Shown here in pieces: positions 1 to 8,499 of a stretch of DNA of 64,000 nt. The DNA is from Nostoc sp. PCC 7524 (lineage in GTDB: Bacteria; Cyanobacteriota; Cyanobacteriia; Cyanobacteriales; Nostocaceae). Where the stretch lies: positions 124,001-188,000 of the forward strand of contig NC_019684.1 in the NCBI RefSeq assembly GCF_000316645.1, given 5' to 3'. Positions within the stretch are counted from its first letter, which is position 1; the number at the start of each line of letters is the position of its first letter. The notes beneath the pieces are model-generated. The model was not told the origin of the DNA. It searched no databases and saw nothing but the letters and a program-made list of their open reading frames with translations. The translations under genes were made by a program, and so were the position numbers.

Positions 1-2
1 AG

Positions 3-1382
3 GTTCAAAATACTGGGACTCAGTATTTACCTCAAAGGCGCAACCCAAGTACAAATATTTCGCCCAACCAGGAACTTTTACCTTTAACTGCCAAAGTTAA
101 TAGTGATGACAACCTGGAAATCGGTGGGTGTGATGTCACAACTCTAGTTCAGCAGTTTGGTTCACCTCTATATATATTAGATGAAGCCACCCTGCGAACA
201 GCTTGTCAACAGTACCGAGATAGCTTTCAAAAATATTATCAGGGTGCATCTCAGGTACTTTACGCTTCCAAAGCCTGGAATTGTTTAGCTGTTGGTGCGA
301 TCGTCGCTTCCGAAGGGTTAGGAATTGATGTAGTTTCTGGGGGTGAACTCTACACCGCCCTGATTGCTGGTGTTAGTCCTGAAAAAATTTACCTCCACGG
401 CAATAATAAATCCCGTGAAGAACTGACTTTAGCAATTGAATCTGGTGTCACCATTGTGGTGGATAACTGGTATGAATTGCGTACCTTGGTGGAGATGTTG
501 CAGGCTATGTCTTTGCCATCAACCCGGATTATGTTGCGCTTGACACCGGGAATTGAATGTCATACCCACGAATACATCCGCACCGGACACCTAGATAGTA
601 AGTTTGGCTTTGATCCCAACGATTTGGGCGAGGTGTTTGAGTTTGTTAGTCAGCAAGCAACTTTAAACTGTGTAGGCTTACACGCTCATATTGGTTCGCA
701 AATTTTCGAGCGTCAACCCCACCAGGATTTAGCGGCTGTGATGGTGCAGTGGCTCAAGGATGCAGCTAAGTATGGTTTGAACGTCACCGAATTAAATGTT
801 GGTGGTGGTTTGGGGATTAAATATGTAGAATCTGATGATCCCCCTAGCATTGAAGAGTGGGTGAAGGCGATTTGTGAAGTGGTGCAAACAGCCTGTGCAG
901 CCGAAAATCTGCCTCTACCCAAGTTACTTTCTGAACCTGGGCGATCGCTAATTGCCCCAGCCTGTGTGACTGCCTACACTATCGGCTCATCCAAAACCAT
1001 ACCAGAAATTCGTACCTACATCGCTATTGATGGCGGTATGTCCGACAATCCCCGTCCCATTACCTACCAGTCAGTTTATCGAGCAGTCGTTGCTAATAAG
1101 TTGTCTGCACCCATTACAGAAACAGTTACCATTGCTGGTAAGCATTGTGAATCAGGGGATATTTTAATCAAAAATGCCCAACTACCCAAAACAGAAGCTG
1201 GGGATGTTCTCGTAGTTATGGGAACTGGTGCGTACAATTACAGTATGGCATCCAACTATAACCGCTTACCCCGCCCGGCAGCAGTTGTAGTGGCAAACGG
1301 CGAAGCAAACTTAATTTTGCAACGCGAAACATATCAAGATTTAATTCGACAAGACTGCTTACCAGAAAGATTAAAAAGTTAG
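3..1382 (+). CDS. lysA: Diaminopimelate decarboxylase, 5' end outside window
   Basis: Converts meso-diaminopimelate to L-lysine and CO2, the last step of lysine synthesis, using pyridoxal phosphate. The frame is open from base 3, so the true start lies upstream; the ATG at 456 is internal. Visible family marks are the PLP-lysine motif YASKA (near base 265), the glycine-rich GGGLG loop, EPGRS, and the GKHCESGD motif that carries the active-site cysteine. The C-terminal GAYNYSMASNYN block is also typical of LysA. About 459 residues are visible, close to full length, so only a short N-terminal piece is missing. It is followed by a hairpin repeat and then by the diadenylate cyclase gene on the same strand. 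Confidence 0.96.
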   Translation, partial: VQNTGTQYLPQRRNPSTNISPNQELLPLTAKVNSDDNLEIGGCDVTTLVQQFGSPLYILDEATLRTACQQYRDSFQKYYQGASQVLYASKAWNCLAVGAIVASEGLGIDVVSGGELYTALIAGVSPEKIYLHGNNKSREELTLAIESGVTIVVDNWYELRTLVEMLQAMSLPSTRIMLRLTPGIECHTHEYIRTGHLDSKFGFDPNDLGEVFEFVSQQATLNCVGLHAHIGSQIFERQPHQDLAAVMVQWLKDAAKYGLNVTELNVGGGLGIKYVESDDPPSIEEWVKAICEVVQTACAAENLPLPKLLSEPGRSLIAPACVTAYTIGSSKTIPEIRTYIAIDGGMSDNPRPITYQSVYRAVVANKLSAPITETVTIAGKHCESGDILIKNAQLPKTEAGDVLVVMGTGAYNYSMASNYNRLPRPAAVVVANGEANLILQRETYQDLIRQDCLPERLKS

Positions 1383-1396
1383 TCATGAGTTCTTGG

Positions 1397-1509
1397 TCAT
1401 TAGTCATTAGCCAAGTACCAATGACTAATGTATGGGTGGGTTTACTGAGAACTCTCATAACCTTACAGATTATCTGGGTAAACCCGCCCCTACTGACTAA
1501 TGACTGTTG
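1397..1509. repeat. Palindromic dispersed repeat between lysA and cdaA
   Basis: The stretch is a nested inverted repeat. An outer pair of TAGTCATTAG / CTAATGAC-like arms encloses GGGTGGGTTTAC (about 1435-1446) and GTAAACCCGCCC (about 1481-1492), which can pair. The GGGCGGGTTTACC unit is a common dispersed repeat in Nostoc genomes. It may act as a terminator-like hairpin after lysA, but no U tract is seen. Confidence 0.55.
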
Positions 1510-1538
1510 ACTAAAGTTACAAGAGTAATCCAGATGTC

Positions 1539-2462
1539 ATGAGAGATTGGTGGAAGCAATGGCTGGTAAACCTGGGATGGTCTCAGTCCTTGCTGCTGGG
1601 GACTCTGGATATTGTATTGGTGCTGGCGCTGACCTACATGATACTGGTGATTATTAGCGAGCGCCGGACACTATGGATGGTGCGAGGATTTATTGTTTTG
1701 ATGCTAGCCTCGGCACTGAGTGGCAGGTTTGGTCTACCATTACTAAATTTTGTTCTGGAAAAGTTGGTGATTGGTTGTGCTGTCGCTATGGCAGTTGCTC
1801 TCCAGTCAGAATTCCGCCGATTTTTAGAACAATTGGGACGTGGTGAATTCCGGCAATTATTTCAACCATCCAACCTAACTATTCCTAAGTCTGATAGTGT
1901 AATTGATGAAATTGTGGAAGCGGTTAAAGAACTCTCGAAAAACCGAATTGGTGCTTTACTAATTTTGGAAACCACTGGCCCCATTGATGAGCGGGATTTT
2001 TCTGTGCCGGGAGTAAAGCTGAATGCGGATGTTTCTAAGGAACTGATACAGACAATTTTTCAGCCGAAAACCTTGTTGCACGATGGAGCAACCTTAGTTC
2101 GTGGTTCACGGATCGTATCTTCGGGTATAATCTTACCGCTTTCGGGACGCACAGCCTCGCGCCAGTTGGGTACACGCCACCGGGCAGCGATGGGAATTAC
2201 TGAGCGAGTCGAAAATTGTATTTGTGTCGTTGTATCAGAAGAAACGGGTTCTATTTCCCTCGCGGAACGGGGAACCCTAAATAGGCCACTGACGATTAGG
2301 AAGCTGAAAGAGTCTTTAGAGGCTCGATTATCCCCCAGTGTAGACCGGGAAGCTGTCGCCCCTGGTTTGTTAAGCTTGGGTCGTCAGATTGGTGGTAAGG
2401 CAATTGCACTGGTTTCACGTTTACTCGGATTACCCTCGACCGCTTCTCAAGACAAAAAATGA
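1539..2462 (+). CDS. cdaA: Diadenylate cyclase (CdaA/DisA_N family), membrane bound
   Basis: Makes the second messenger cyclic di-AMP from two ATP. The 307-residue protein starts with about 85 residues holding three hydrophobic segments, followed by a DisA_N domain. Both catalytic blocks are present: DGA (in LLHDGATLV, near residue 187) and RHRAA (in GTRHRAAMG, near residue 224). Size and layout match CdaA of Gram-positive bacteria and cyanobacteria. The gene ends in AAAATGA and overlaps the uppS start by four bases, so the two are translationally coupled. Cyclic di-AMP controls potassium and osmotic balance in other bacteria; this sequence shows nothing of its specific targets. Confidence 0.93.
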   Translation: MRDWWKQWLVNLGWSQSLLLGTLDIVLVLALTYMILVIISERRTLWMVRGFIVLMLASALSGRFGLPLLNFVLEKLVIGCAVAMAVALQSEFRRFLEQLGRGEFRQLFQPSNLTIPKSDSVIDEIVEAVKELSKNRIGALLILETTGPIDERDFSVPGVKLNADVSKELIQTIFQPKTLLHDGATLVRGSRIVSSGIILPLSGRTASRQLGTRHRAAMGITERVENCICVVVSEETGSISLAERGTLNRPLTIRKLKESLEARLSPSVDREAVAPGLLSLGRQIGGKAIALVSRLLGLPSTASQDKK

Positions 2463-3208
2463 CAACACAACAAACTGAACTGCAAGAATTGCCCCTGGAT
2501 TTGAAACGAGAACTACTGCCCAAACACGTTGCAGTGATTATGGATGGCAATGGTCGCTGGGCTAAACGCCAAGGTCTACCCAGAATTATGGGTCATAAAC
2601 GAGGAGTAGACGCGCTCAAGGATTTGCTGCGTTGCTGTAAGGACTGGGGAATTCAGGCGTTAACTGCTTATGCCTTTTCAACGGAAAATTGGAAAAGACC
2701 ACAGGAAGAAGTGGAGTTTTTGATGACGCTGTTTCAGAGAGTTTTGCGTCAAGAACTGCGGGAAATGGTTGAAGAGAATGTCCAAATTCAGTTTGTCGGC
2801 AATTTAGCAGCACTGCCGCGATCGCTCCAAGAGGAAATTTCCCGTTCCATGGCAGAAACCCAGCACAATCGGGGTATCCGGTTTTCTGTGGCGACTAACT
2901 ACGGTGGTAGACAAGAAATTTTACAAGCTTGCCGGGCGATCGCCCAAAAGGTGCAGCAAGGTATATTACACCCTGATGATATCTCAGAAGAAGTATTTGA
3001 ACGTCACCTTTACACAGCCGGCATTGCTGATCCTGATTTATTAATCCGTACCAGTGGAGAAATGCGGCTCTCAAATTTTCTCCTCTGGCAGATGGCTTAT
3101 GGCGAAATATATATTACTGATGCCCTCTGGCCAGATTTTGATCGCACTGAATTTCATCGCGCCTTGTGTGCTTATCAACAAAGGGAGCGGCGATTTGGGA
3201 AGGTATAG
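2459..3208 (+). CDS. uppS: Isoprenyl transferase (undecaprenyl diphosphate synthase)
   Basis: A cis-prenyltransferase that adds isopentenyl units to farnesyl diphosphate to make the lipid carrier for peptidoglycan and other cell-surface sugars. The 249-residue protein has the family signatures: the catalytic aspartate in [13 protein letters not shown] (near residue 28), [11 protein letters not shown] (near residue 75) and the C-terminal [15 protein letters not shown] block. It overlaps cdaA by four bases. Directly after the stop lie short tandem repeats rather than an obvious terminator. Confidence 0.95.
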   Translation: MTTQQTELQELPLDLKRELLPKHVAVIMDGNGRWAKRQGLPRIMGHKRGVDALKDLLRCCKDWGIQALTAYAFSTENWKRPQEEVEFLMTLFQRVLRQELREMVEENVQIQFVGNLAALPRSLQEEISRSMAETQHNRGIRFSVATNYGGRQEILQACRAIAQKVQQGILHPDDISEEVFERHLYTAGIADPDLLIRTSGEMRLSNFLLWQMAYGEIYITDALWPDFDRTEFHRALCAYQQRERRFGKV

Positions 3209-3337
3209 GGACTGGGGACTGGGGATTGGGGACTGGGGATTGGGGACTGAGGACTAGGTATTAAAGCATATATTCTCTCTTATCTCCCTCATCCCCCTCA
3301 TCTCCCTCATCTCCCTCATCTCCCTCATCTCCCTCAT
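3206..3337. repeat. Two short tandem repeat arrays after uppS
   Basis: From 3206 to about 3257 the 7-base units GGGGACT and GGGGATT alternate about six times. From 3283 to 3337 the 9-base unit CTCCCTCAT is repeated about six times. Such heptamer/nonamer arrays are characteristic of heterocyst-forming cyanobacteria. The second array runs up to the 3' end of the DUF3143 gene. Confidence 0.85.
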
Positions 3338-3606
3338 GGGCCAGAAAACACAGCTTGTTCAATATCTTCCCGACTGAGGGAATATTTAAAGGCACGTTGG
3401 ATATCTTGTCCATTTTCCCCTGCTTGGATATAGCGCACGACAATTTGCTCAATATCTAACCACAGTTCGGCTTGCCAATTAGGCTTTTGTACACGCCAGC
3501 AATGTAGCTGGGTTTCATCTTGTTGACAACCTTGCTCTTTTAACCACTGCTCAATGTGTGGCAGAGGATGACTGTATAAAGGGGTATCAGGGGGAAGATT
3601 AGACAT
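3334..3606 (-). CDS. DUF3143-type small cyanobacterial protein
   Basis: A 90-residue protein resembling the DUF3143 family, which is restricted to cyanobacteria and has no known function. The ATG at 3606 (MSNLPPD) is preferred to the one at 3624, because the upstream residues come from an AATTTTGAATTTT repeat. The protein is rich in W, Q and acidic residues, with no signal peptide or membrane segment. It is the last gene of a leftward set with J-domain, ferredoxin, ycf35 and DUF2997 genes; as I recall, parts of this set stay together in other cyanobacteria. Confidence 0.75.
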   Translation of the reverse strand: MSNLPPDTPLYSHPLPHIEQWLKEQGCQQDETQLHCWRVQKPNWQAELWLDIEQIVVRYIQAGENGQDIQRAFKYSLSREDIEQAVFSGP

Positions 3607-3609
3607 AAA

Positions 3610-3680
3610 AAATTCAAAATTCAAAATTGATTAGTCATTCGTTACTTTACTGTCACCTGTCACCTGTCACCTGTCACCTA
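3610..3680. repeat. AATTCAAA and CTGTCAC tandem repeats
   Basis: Two small arrays fill the gap between the DUF3143 and J-domain genes: AATTCAAA units at 3610-3630 and four copies of the heptamer CTGTCAC at 3650-3679. Confidence 0.8.
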
Positions 3681-4214
3681 TAACCTATTCCCCAAATAAG
3701 AAATTGGTTGTTGTAGTACAGCTGTTGGTTGTGGTAGCTGGGTTTGTAAGGCTCTATCTCCACGAGTTAAGCCAATGGTGATTGCTAATAGCAAACAACT
3801 AACAAACGTTAAGGCCAAAATAAATAAGGCAAAAATTTCACCAGACGAAAGAGGGCGATCGCTCGCATCCAAGTAAGCTGATTTTGAGTAGTCGTAACTA
3901 TAGGATACTGGGCGATTTAGATCAGATGGTACTTGAATTACCCCAAACCGAGAATAGCCAATTTTGATATCGTAGTTTAAACGCCGTTCGGGATTACTCA
4001 AAGTGGCATAGGCTTCGTTGATTCGCTGAAATTTTGGCGTAGCAACAACAGCAGGTAATTCTGTGGTGTCGGGATGATAGCGTTTGCTCAATTCCCGATA
4101 GGCGCGGCGGATGTCGATTACCGATGCTGAGGGATGCAGCCCTAGCAAAGAGTAATAGTTGGGTTCACTGCTTTGTCGCATGGCCCCGTTCTGATTCACA
4201 GCTGTTTGATTCAC
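3678..4214 (-). CDS. J-domain (DnaJ-like) protein with C-terminal membrane anchor
   Basis: A 178-residue co-chaperone-like protein. Residues about 19-85 form a J domain (YYSLLGLHPSAS, then the diagnostic HPD in KRYHPDTTEL) expected to stimulate an Hsp70 ATPase. A linker rich in Y, S and D follows, then one hydrophobic segment (about residues 130-150, FALFILALTFVSCLLLAITIG), so the J domain probably faces the cytoplasm from a membrane. It lacks the zinc-finger and substrate-binding domains of full DnaJ. The neighbouring ferredoxin gene upstream suggests a shared assembly or maintenance role, but that is inference. Confidence 0.85.
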   Translation of the reverse strand: MNQTAVNQNGAMRQSSEPNYYSLLGLHPSASVIDIRRAYRELSKRYHPDTTELPAVVATPKFQRINEAYATLSNPERRLNYDIKIGYSRFGVIQVPSDLNRPVSYSYDYSKSAYLDASDRPLSSGEIFALFILALTFVSCLLLAITIGLTRGDRALQTQLPQPTAVLQQPISYLGNRL

Positions 4215-4409
4215 CTTGCAATCAAGTTTTTTCTAATATTGTAAACCTGCTGGCCTATTCCACAGATGGAAAAATATTTGATGATGGACAAATGAAAACA
4301 GAAAATCAAATATTTTACTCAGGGTTATAAGTGTTTATACCCCTACACCCTCATCAAACAAAAAGACTGGTAGAACCAGCCCTGCATTTCATCAATTGTC
4401 AGTTCGATT

Positions 4410-4874
4410 TTAATAATGGGATTTTTTGATTTTTGAAGAGTTTTGCTTCTTACGCCGCTTTTGAGTTTTGATTACTGCCTGTTCTACCGGATAGCCAACA
4501 ACAGGGATAACTTGATATTTGCGCTCTTCTTCTAATTTTCTCAGATCCGTGTAATCCACCCAATGAATGCAATCAACTGGACAAGTGTCAATTGCTTCTT
4601 GAATAACTTCTTCCGCGTCCCCATCTTGGCGAATTACACGCGATCGCCCGTAATCTGGTTCAATATAAAAGGTATTACGGGCAACATGAGCGCAGTGCTT
4701 ACAGCCAATACAGGTGATTTCGTCAACATAAACACCCTTTTGGCGTAGCATTCCCCCCAATTCCGGCTCTAGTCCAGAACGTTCCGGCGCATCCCTTAAG
4801 AAGCCGCCTAGTTCTGGCTCGAAACCGGAACGATTATCTTCTTGTGCTTCCGGAGACGGCAGAAAATCAGCCAT
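4410..4874 (-). CDS. 4Fe-4S ferredoxin with duplicated N-terminal motif and basic tail
   Basis: A 154-residue ferredoxin. The cluster ligands lie in CIGCKHC (near residue 55) and CPVDC (near residue 98), a single-cluster arrangement. Before it, a motif of the form SGxEPELGGxLR occurs twice in tandem (about residues 16-44). After it comes a basic C-terminal tail rich in K, R and Q. Its start overlaps the ycf35 stop by one base (TAATG), so the two are translationally coupled. As I recall it, this ferredoxin-Ycf35 pairing is conserved in cyanobacteria. The redox partner cannot be read from sequence. Confidence 0.88.
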   Translation of the reverse strand: MADFLPSPEAQEDNRSGFEPELGGFLRDAPERSGLEPELGGMLRQKGVYVDEITCIGCKHCAHVARNTFYIEPDYGRSRVIRQDGDAEEVIQEAIDTCPVDCIHWVDYTDLRKLEEERKYQVIPVVGYPVEQAVIKTQKRRKKQNSSKIKKSHY

Positions 4875-5260
4875 TACGCACTCCAGCGTTGTACAACTAA
4901 ACGAATTGAACCATCTTCATTTTTTTGCTGTTCGGTGACTTGAAAACCAACACGAGATGTTTCTTTCACCACTGTTTGGAAAGCATAACGTTGGGTAATT
5001 TGGCGCAAGAAACCATCTACTGATAAATTTTGCTGCCAGTATTGCAAGTCGGCGACTAGCTCGTATTCTTTGCCATTCCATCTAAAGCCGATGTCATAAC
5101 CATTTTCCTGCTCAATGGTAATTTCCGCAGGATGGGTTTGACCGCGATAACCACGTACTTCTCTTGGGCCTGGTTTCCAGTCTATGCCCAAATCAGTGAG
5201 AGCATCTTGCAATGATTCTAAGTTCCGGATTTGAGTTTTAATTTGGCTAAAGTGTGACAT
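4874..5260 (-). CDS. ycf35: Ycf35 / DUF1257 family protein
   Basis: A 128-residue protein of the DUF1257 family, called Ycf35 in red-algal plastids. Family marks include SHFSQIKTQIRN at the N-terminus and a GYDIGFRWNGKEYELVAD block in the middle. It is cytoplasmic by composition. It sits between DUF2997 (upstream) and ferredoxin (overlapping by one base). No biochemical function is established that I know of. Confidence 0.9.
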   Translation of the reverse strand: MSHFSQIKTQIRNLESLQDALTDLGIDWKPGPREVRGYRGQTHPAEITIEQENGYDIGFRWNGKEYELVADLQYWQQNLSVDGFLRQITQRYAFQTVVKETSRVGFQVTEQQKNEDGSIRLVVQRWSA

Positions 5261-5301
5261 GGTGGTTGTAAATCTAATGACACTAAACTAAAGGTGAAAA
5301 C

Positions 5302-5523
5302 TTACCATTCGCTGTAAGTAGCTTGCGTATTCGCTACACCAGATTGCTGTACATTAGTGGCGAAAAATTCTGAGGTTGGCTCCTGACTAAGTACCTGCCC
5401 TAGCTGCGCTTCTATGGCTGCTGTAACCTCAGCACAAGAAGCTCCCACAATGCCAGTGACTTTCTCTTGTACCCGACCGTCTGGATAGATAATAAACTCT
5501 AATGTCTCCATGCTCTTGGCCAA
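5302..5523 (-). CDS. DUF2997 family protein
   Basis: A 73-residue protein; the second methionine (METLEFIIYP) may be the true start. It matches the DUF2997 pattern: a beta-strand ending in PDGRV, then VxGxxGxxC with a conserved cysteine (near residue 29) and an amphipathic helix. It is first in the leftward DUF2997-ycf35-ferredoxin-J-protein-DUF3143 cluster. The conserved cysteine next to a ferredoxin gene suggests a redox or metal role, but this is a guess. Confidence 0.8.
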   Translation of the reverse strand: MAKSMETLEFIIYPDGRVQEKVTGIVGASCAEVTAAIEAQLGQVLSQEPTSEFFATNVQQSGVANTQATYSEW

Positions 5524-6104
5524 CCACGATAGTACGCTTGAATTGTACTGCCCTAGCAGCAGGCTAAATACATAGCCGTAGGAACATTCTTACTTAGGAA
5601 CAAATTTGCCATTTTTAAACTAATGTTCCATCTCTCAAAATAAATATCTCAGAATGTTTACAAAAATTATTTTTTGAAAAAGTCTATACGTCTGTCATTA
5701 GTTAGTTTCTCTTAACCTAATTAATTAGTCAAGATGAAAATTGAGCTTGTGTAGTTAAGCTGCGATCGCCTCAAAACAGGTACTAGCGGTAGTATAGCGA
5801 GCTATGTGAGCAATAAAACTTCAAAAATTATTGAAAGATTTTATCATTATCATCAGATCAGACCTATCTATACCTCGCATCAAAACGCTGTTACTCTATG
5901 TATCTTGGTGTCTCGGTGGTAAAAGTCCATTCCACAGTCACAGCAGCACAGAGTATTTTCTAGCAATTGACACTCCCCTAAACCCCTACTCCCCACTCCA
6001 CTATTTTTAATGGTGTAAATTTTAAGATAAATTTTTGAATTGTTGCGATAAGTTAATGGTATTCAAGTTTGGTAAATAGCTATACCACCCTAGAAAAAAG
6101 ATGC
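5524..6104. other. Gene-free stretch upstream of the ycf35 cluster
   Basis: No credible reading frame is seen on either strand. The stretch holds the presumed promoter of the leftward cluster (left edge), one GCGATCGC site near 5762 and AT-rich filler. A CCCCTACTCCCCACTCC tract lies near 5983. Confidence 0.6.
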
Positions 6105-6465
6105 TAAATTAAGAGCAAGGTACAAAAAGGTTAAAAGTTCATGCAAACAAAACCTTGAAGTTAGAGCCTGTACCTCCTGCTCTAATACCTTAATGTTCGC
6201 AATCTTAAGCTCGTTGGTTGCATCCTGTAAAAGTGTTTTCGCCTTGAGTTTGTCGAGTTATTTGTGGAGGTTTTGAACTTACAGCCAGAAATGCCTGCCT
6301 ATTGGAATCAAGGATGCAAAGATTCAGAGGTAATGGTTGCGAAAGTTGTCCACCTTAGTTGAGTTGTTCTCATTCTGTTCTTTCAATCTTCTCTAAAGAC
6401 TATATTTACCAAACCGCCTCAAGCTAATGATATTTTTCGTTCTTAGCTTTAGGCGGTTATTGTCA
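6105..6465 (+). ncRNA. Candidate structured non-coding RNA
   Basis: No protein is encoded here, yet the sequence holds a set of nested complementary segments. AGAGCA+AGGTACA (6112-6124) pairs with TGTACCT..TGCTCT (6169-6183), and inside it AAGGTT (6127-6132) pairs with AACCTT (6151-6156). A second domain has TTCGCAA+TCT (6196-6205) against AGATT (6320-6324) and TTGCGAA (6337-6343). Within that, TTGCATCCT (6218-6226) pairs with AGGATGCAA (6311-6319), and CTGTAA pairs with TTACAG (6279-6284). A terminator-like hairpin closes the block at 6412-6458. The plus strand is favoured because the hairpin is followed by an A/T-rich run. I looked for RNase P, tmRNA, SRP and group II intron motifs and saw none. 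Confidence 0.45.
6412..6458. terminator. Strong hairpin, likely bidirectional terminator
   Basis: AACCGCCT-C-AAGCTAA pairs with TTAGCTT-T-AGGCGGTT: fifteen pairs with one mismatch and a 15-base loop. It lies 33 bases past the stop of the leftward metallophosphoesterase gene and also at the end of the candidate plus-strand RNA. The T tracts are weak on both sides. Confidence 0.6.
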
Positions 6466-6491
6466 TATTTAATAAACCATTTTGACTACAA

Positions 6492-7319
6492 TTAACATAG
6501 TGTAATTAAAGTCACTTCTGGGGGACAAAATAAGCGTCCTGGTCGATAAGTTCCTAAGCCACGATTGACGTACAATTGGTTTTGTGAAACTTGATGATAT
6601 CCTTGCGCCCATTCCCAATATCGGACTACTTTTGAACAGTCTCCTAACAGAAATGGTACCCAACGCCGCAGTTTTTTGGGAACTTGTTTGAGCAACTTTT
6701 TATAGTGGTAAACCACAGGCCCGATACCTGGTAAAACAATATGGCCGCCGTGGGTATGGCCGGATAGTTGCAAATCTACTCGCCATTGTTCCAATATTTT
6801 GGCAGTATCGGGATTATGAGATAAAACAATTCGGGGTGTTGCGGTATTAAGTTGTTGCATGACTGGTGTAGGATTGAATTCTTTTGACCAGTAATCAGCT
6901 AATCCTACGATGGGTAAGTCTTGTCCTAGGGGGTAAGCTATTTCATTCCAGAGAACATGAACCCCAATGTTAGTTAAAGCTTTAGTAACTTCTGCTTTTG
7001 AGTGGCTGTAGTGAATATCATGGTTGCCAAGTACAGCATAAATGCCATACCGACTTTGTAGATGTTTAAGTCTGAATGCCAGTTGATGAATTGGTGTTGG
7101 GTCATCAGTTACATAATCACCAGTTAATAATATCAAATCTGGTTCTGCTTCGTTAGTAGCTGCGATCGCTTCTGCTAGTAATTCCTCTGATAAACGCAAC
7201 CCATCGTAATGAAAATCCGACAATTGCACTAACTTTAAGCCTTGTAGTCTGGGGGGAAGTTCTGCAATCTTAACCGTTAGTTTATCTACACTTAAACGAC
7301 CTGTAAACAACCAGTGCAT
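6492..7319 (-). CDS. Metallophosphoesterase, YkuE-like (paralogue 1)
   Basis: A 275-residue calcineurin-like phosphoesterase. All metal-binding blocks are visible: LSDFHYDG (D-x-H, near residue 35), LLTGDYV (GD), LGNHD (GNHD, near residue 98), LSHNPD and LSGHTHGG (GHTH, near residue 186). These bind two metal ions. The substrate is unknown; relatives act on phosphodiesters or lipid A-type phosphates at the membrane. A close paralogue of equal length lies just upstream on the same strand, implying tandem duplication. The first strand, typically a membrane anchor in YkuE, is short here. Confidence 0.9.
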   Translation of the reverse strand: MHWLFTGRLSVDKLTVKIAELPPRLQGLKLVQLSDFHYDGLRLSEELLAEAIAATNEAEPDLILLTGDYVTDDPTPIHQLAFRLKHLQSRYGIYAVLGNHDIHYSHSKAEVTKALTNIGVHVLWNEIAYPLGQDLPIVGLADYWSKEFNPTPVMQQLNTATPRIVLSHNPDTAKILEQWRVDLQLSGHTHGGHIVLPGIGPVVYHYKKLLKQVPKKLRRWVPFLLGDCSKVVRYWEWAQGYHQVSQNQLYVNRGLGTYRPGRLFCPPEVTLITLC

Positions 7320-7542
7320 AACCTGCTAAGGACTCCTCATACCAGCGTTTACAGCTTATCAAAAATCAAAATATATCTTGAGAAAGTGTTAAAAATTATT
7401 GAAGTGGGCAGGAGGCAGGAGGCAGTTCGCACAGCGTCCCGTAGGAAAGGCAGAAGAGAAAAGCCTTGTTCCAAGATGGTTTTATAGGTTGAGATTTTCA
7501 ATTTGATTGTGTCTACTAACTTAACTAAATTATTCTCATTAA

Positions 7543-8373
7543 CTATTCTTTTTCTAGGGTAATTACTGTTACTTCTGGCGGGCAGAATATACGTCCTGGG
7601 AAATAAGTTCCCAAGCCACGATTGACATATAACTGATTATTGCCAATGGGATGTAAGCCCTGTGACCACTCCCAACGATGGACTATAAAATACTCTCTGA
7701 GCAGACATGGAAAAAACCTCCGCACTTGTACAGGGATTTTGCGGATAATTTTTTTATGGTAATGTAATGCAGGCCCCAGACCGGGAATGACAATTTGTCC
7801 CCCATGAGTATGACCTGATAATTGCAAATCTACCCGCCATGCTTGTAAATACGCAGCTGTATCCGGGTTATGAGCTAATACAATGCGTGGAATTGTGGGA
7901 TCTAACTGATTAAAAATCCCCGCAGGATGGAATTCCTGTAAGTAGTAATCTACTATTCCTACAACTGGTAGTTCTGTTCCCAAAGGATAAGCAATTTCAT
8001 TCCACAGGACACGAATTCCTATCTTAGTCAGCGCCTCAGTAATTTCTGATTTTGAGTGTCTGTAATACAGATCATGATTACCGAGGATGGCACAAATACC
8101 ATGATGACTTTGCAGTTTTTTTAGTCGCAGCGCCAGTTGATGAATCGGTTTAGGGGTGGTGGTGACGTAATCACCTGTGAGTAATATTAAATCTGGTTGT
8201 ACTTGGTTAGTGACAGCGATCGCTTCTTCTAACAATTCTTCCGAAAGCCGTAAACCATCGTAATGAAAATCTGATAGATGCACTAATTTCTTACCGTGTA
8301 GAGATGTAGATAAACCTGCAATCTTCACCGTCAATTGTTCTACACTTAACGGCCCAGATAAAAACCAGCGCAT
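7543..8373 (-). CDS. Metallophosphoesterase, YkuE-like (paralogue 2)
   Basis: A 276-residue tandem paralogue of the downstream gene, collinear along the whole length (LSDFHYDGLRLSEELLEEAI, LLTGDYVT, LGNHDLYYRHSK, HNPDTA, GHTHGGQI). All metal ligands are kept, so both copies should be active. They differ in the C-terminal third, around residues 195-240. The 223-base gap between them holds GGCAGGA repeats and a GC-rich dispersed repeat (about 7405-7455) but no gene. Confidence 0.9.
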   Translation of the reverse strand: MRWFLSGPLSVEQLTVKIAGLSTSLHGKKLVHLSDFHYDGLRLSEELLEEAIAVTNQVQPDLILLTGDYVTTTPKPIHQLALRLKKLQSHHGICAILGNHDLYYRHSKSEITEALTKIGIRVLWNEIAYPLGTELPVVGIVDYYLQEFHPAGIFNQLDPTIPRIVLAHNPDTAAYLQAWRVDLQLSGHTHGGQIVIPGLGPALHYHKKIIRKIPVQVRRFFPCLLREYFIVHRWEWSQGLHPIGNNQLYVNRGLGTYFPGRIFCPPEVTVITLEKE

Positions 8374-8499
8374 AACTTACCTTTATAGAGGGATTGGGGA
8401 GCAGGGGAGGCAGCCGCGTGGGCGGGTTTCCCGACTTGAGCGGACTGCCGTGAGCAGAGGAGAATAACTATTGCCTATTGCAAGAGTGCCTATTGCCTA

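Noticed and set aside
3283..3337. Regular repeats that might be a CRISPR array
   Set aside because: The units are 9 bases and joined head to tail with no spacers; this is a short tandem repeat array.
6105..6465. Naming the structured stretch as RNase P RNA, tmRNA, SRP RNA or a group II intron end
   Set aside because: None of the conserved motifs of those RNAs was found.
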